Shown piece after piece: positions 61,901-64,000 of a stretch of 64,000 nt of DNA. A program made the position numbers and the translations under genes. Each line of letters begins with the position of its first letter. The stretch's first letter is position 1. This DNA comes from Lutjanus erythropterus (Eukaryota; Chordata; Actinopteri; Lutjaniformes; Lutjanidae), in contig CM034594.1 of assembly GCA_020091685.1 (NCBI GenBank), forward strand, positions 1,436,403 through 1,500,402. Direction: 5' to 3'. The notes beneath the pieces were generated by a model that saw only the letters and a program-made list of their open reading frames with translations, had not been told where the DNA came from and did no database searches.

Positions 61901-63138
61901 AGTACTCATATATATGCTCATATAATACTCATCATATATGTTTTCTTAAAACCATAAAAAGGAGGAGAGTTTTAACTCTGAGACAGTGCATGCTGGGAAG
62001 TCTGCTAATATGCTGATCATGTTTTTTATTCAGTGAGTTGATTGAACTTAGCACAGAGCATTCATTCAACTCATCATTTCAAGACAAAAGACTTCAAGTT
62101 AGAATTTGTTTATAATATGAACTGTTGTGTTGAATTAACTTGAAGAAATAAAACTTGTATATTTGTGTGAAGTAAATGAAAAAAAGATTAGTTTTATAAA
62201 GTCTTGTACGATTTGTATAGTGTATATTTAACTCATTCTTTTCAGCGGTGTTTTTAAAATGTTTCATTTAATTTAGATCTACTTAATTTGGTTTGATGGT
62301 GGTGACAGTTTGACAGAAAGCATAAAAATCTTTCTAAATTGGCCACAATATTACAGGCTGACATTTAGATTCATGACTAAATGAAGGTGCAATAACTGAT
62401 CGGCATCATATCTTGTGCCTCAGCCAGTCCTTGCACAGAAATACATAACAATAAAAGAAAAGGTCACGGACTGCAGGCTGAACATGAACTGTGATCTATA
62501 CTGACATTTAGGCCCTTGTTAGATTCAGTGTATCTCCATGAGAAAAGGTACTGATGGCATTGTTTAGTGTGCCTTTAATGATGTGCTGGCAGGCAGGGAT
62601 TGGTGACTGATTTAGCCCTGGTGGGAAACTACCTGCGAGCTAAAGCCTTTGGGATATCTGCATCCTACAGAGGGAGGGAGAGAGATGCATGGGGTTAAGC
62701 TTCTTTGCTGTGTTGCTTACCAATGAGTGACTGTGCTTACTGTAATGAGAACAGCTCCACCCACGCCTGAGCAGCACTAACCATCGCTAAGTAAACAAAT
62801 GAGTTCATATGTACGGCTCTGTAACATGGTTTGGTGCAGTTTTTGCTGTTGCGGAACTGTTAAGCATATTGATGTTTGTTTCCACTCTCCCTCACTTTCT
62901 GTATCTCCCTCTTTGTTTGTTCCTCAGTGGGAAGCCGGCCAGTAACCTCACCCCTTAATGATGCAAAGGTCAGAAACAAATGCCTTTTTATTTCCACTAT
63001 CATTCAGCATAATATAAATATAATTTGATCACTCAACCTGTAATTTTGTTTTTTGTTTGTGCCCCCAGGTTGAATGTATTATTCAGGAGACACTGAATGA
63101 TGATGGGTCACAACATGAGTGTGGCCCACAGCTAGCAG
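58913..63138 (+). CDS. secreted protein with chromogranin-like N-terminus, 5' part only
   Basis: Three exons are visible: 58913-58958 (46 nt, phase 1), 62928-62968 (41 nt, to phase 0) and 63069-63138 (70 nt, ends phase 1). Donors are GTAAGC, GTCAGA and GTGACA. The first 52 complete codons give a signal peptide (MGILITAAFLWAVVG), then RPVTSPLNDAK, then VECIIQETLNDDGSQHECG. Chromogranin A starts LPVNSPMNKGD after its signal peptide and continues to a CIVEV...QEC disulfide loop; the order of signal, PV-SP-N motif, CII and second Cys agrees, as does the split into small exons. The Cys-to-Cys loop is shorter here (14 residues between, about 20 in mammals). Later exons lie past the window. If the assignment holds, the product enters dense-core secretory granules. 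It could be another small secreted protein. Confidence 0.55.
58959..62927 (+). other. first intron of the granin-like gene
   Basis: A 4-kb intron. The first 500 bases are CpG-containing and continue the promoter region. A repeat-like stretch with AAGTTGACTTAATTTGAAAA and a later GTGCATGCTGGGAAGT word (61.62-62.17 kb) looks like a non-autonomous element. The blocks near 61.01-61.10 and 62.56-62.68 kb are less AT-rich and might be regulatory. No exon is recognised. Confidence 0.45.
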
Positions 63139-64000
63139 GTGACATCTCTAATTATCTGCTCATCAATACTCATATAATGCAGTGTTTAGTAGAAATGGAA
63201 CCAGGTCATTGTTTTGTCAGTCACAAATAAGTCTTTGCTCTTGTATTATCTTTGGTATCATTTTTTCCAACTGGAGCTTTGTAACATAATGTTTTCACTG
63301 TTTTCTGACATTAAATAGACTAAACCTTTGATTGATAAACTATCAATGTGACATTACAAAGAAATACAAGATAACAGAGGTGTGGAATTAAGTCACATGA
63401 CTTGGACTTGAATCAGCCTCGAGTCACAAATTGTCGAGTCACTTTAGATTCGACTAGACAAAATCAAAAAAAGACTTGCAACTTGTCTTGGACTTAAACA
63501 CCAGTTCCTTGTGACTTCACTTGGACTTGAGCCTTTTAACTTAAAAATACTTCATACCTTCCCTCAAGCACAAAGATTAAAATGTCTGTTTTTCTCTGAA
63601 TCAGCCAGCGTTGACGTTATTATATTATGTATTAATTCTCAGCAAGTCACCACTTAATTTTTCAGATCCACTTTGTTTGAAGCAATCTGACAGCTTCCAA
63701 TGAACCACAGAACCACAAAGAACTAATGTGATGTTACTGAGCTCTGATTGGAAGAAATATAGATGTAGAGCAGTGTTTGGCCAATATCAGGCCAGTAATA
63801 TCAGCTGTCCAATATATCTGTCTGGCTTTAAAAATTAAAGATGGAGACTTAATAACATCTGACGATTTCATTCTCACAAAGAACCAAGCCGAGGCTCTGT
63901 TGTTGAAATGGGATTACATCTGGTAAAGAGCACATTGTTTAGAATTCAAACATTCTTGGGACAGTCTTGACCAATGTTTCTGACTTGAGACTAGAGTGCA
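63139..64000. other. intronic or downstream sequence with an interspersed repeat
   Basis: No further exon of the granin-like gene is recognised. From about 63.39 to 63.55 kb there are many ACTTGGACTTGA and GAGTCAC words (AAGTCACATGACTTGGACTT), typical of a common fish interspersed repeat. The gene continues past the window end. Confidence 0.5.

Overview
This window is vertebrate nuclear DNA, almost certainly from a ray-finned (teleost) fish. The genes are split by GT-AG introns, the proteins match vertebrate families along their whole length, and the AT-rich non-coding DNA is full of fish-type repeats: Tc1-like remnants, short TTAA-flanked inverted-repeat elements, hAT-like fragments and long CA/GT microsatellites. 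The teleost assignment rests on my memory of these repeats and on protein divergence, not on a search.

Layout. 1-6.0 kb is intergenic. 6.0-22.4 kb (+) holds fbxo46, an F-box protein, with a CpG-containing promoter and 5' exon near 6.1-6.55 kb, a 9.8-kb first intron, and two coding exons that join in frame to 769 codons. 23.0-34.1 kb (-) holds slc5a2 (SGLT2, Na+/glucose cotransporter). I resolved all 15 coding exons; together they give 643 residues. fbxo46 and slc5a2 converge, with about 0.7 kb between their probable poly(A) signals. 34.1-40.3 kb is intergenic. 40.36-47.2 kb (-) holds a BTB-BACK-Kelch gene of the KLHL/KBTBD type, a putative cullin-3 adaptor, which I cannot assign to a named member. 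47.2-48.45 kb separates this gene from the divergent sars2 and carries two TCTCGCGAGA palindromes. 48.45-56.65 kb (+) holds sars2, mitochondrial seryl-tRNA synthetase, with 16 coding exons and 521 residues. From 58.7 kb to the window end (+) lies the 5' part of a secreted-protein gene whose first 52 codons resemble a chromogranin N-terminus; it continues beyond the window.

The genes are functionally unrelated (ubiquitin ligase adaptors, renal-type glucose uptake, mitochondrial translation, probable secretory-granule protein). Nothing resembles an operon, a defence system, a CRISPR array or a new biochemical system. The points most worth a second look concern how repeats meet gene processing. 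A (TG)n tract sits at the acceptor of in-frame exon 7 of slc5a2. (CA)n tracts sit directly behind two sars2 donors. A non-canonical GC-AG intron is needed to read sars2. A Tc1-like element ends 18 bases from the KLHL acceptor whose exon begins with the start codon. An inverted-repeat element ends 28 bases from another slc5a2 acceptor. The fish SGLT2 also has a shortened C-terminal linker.
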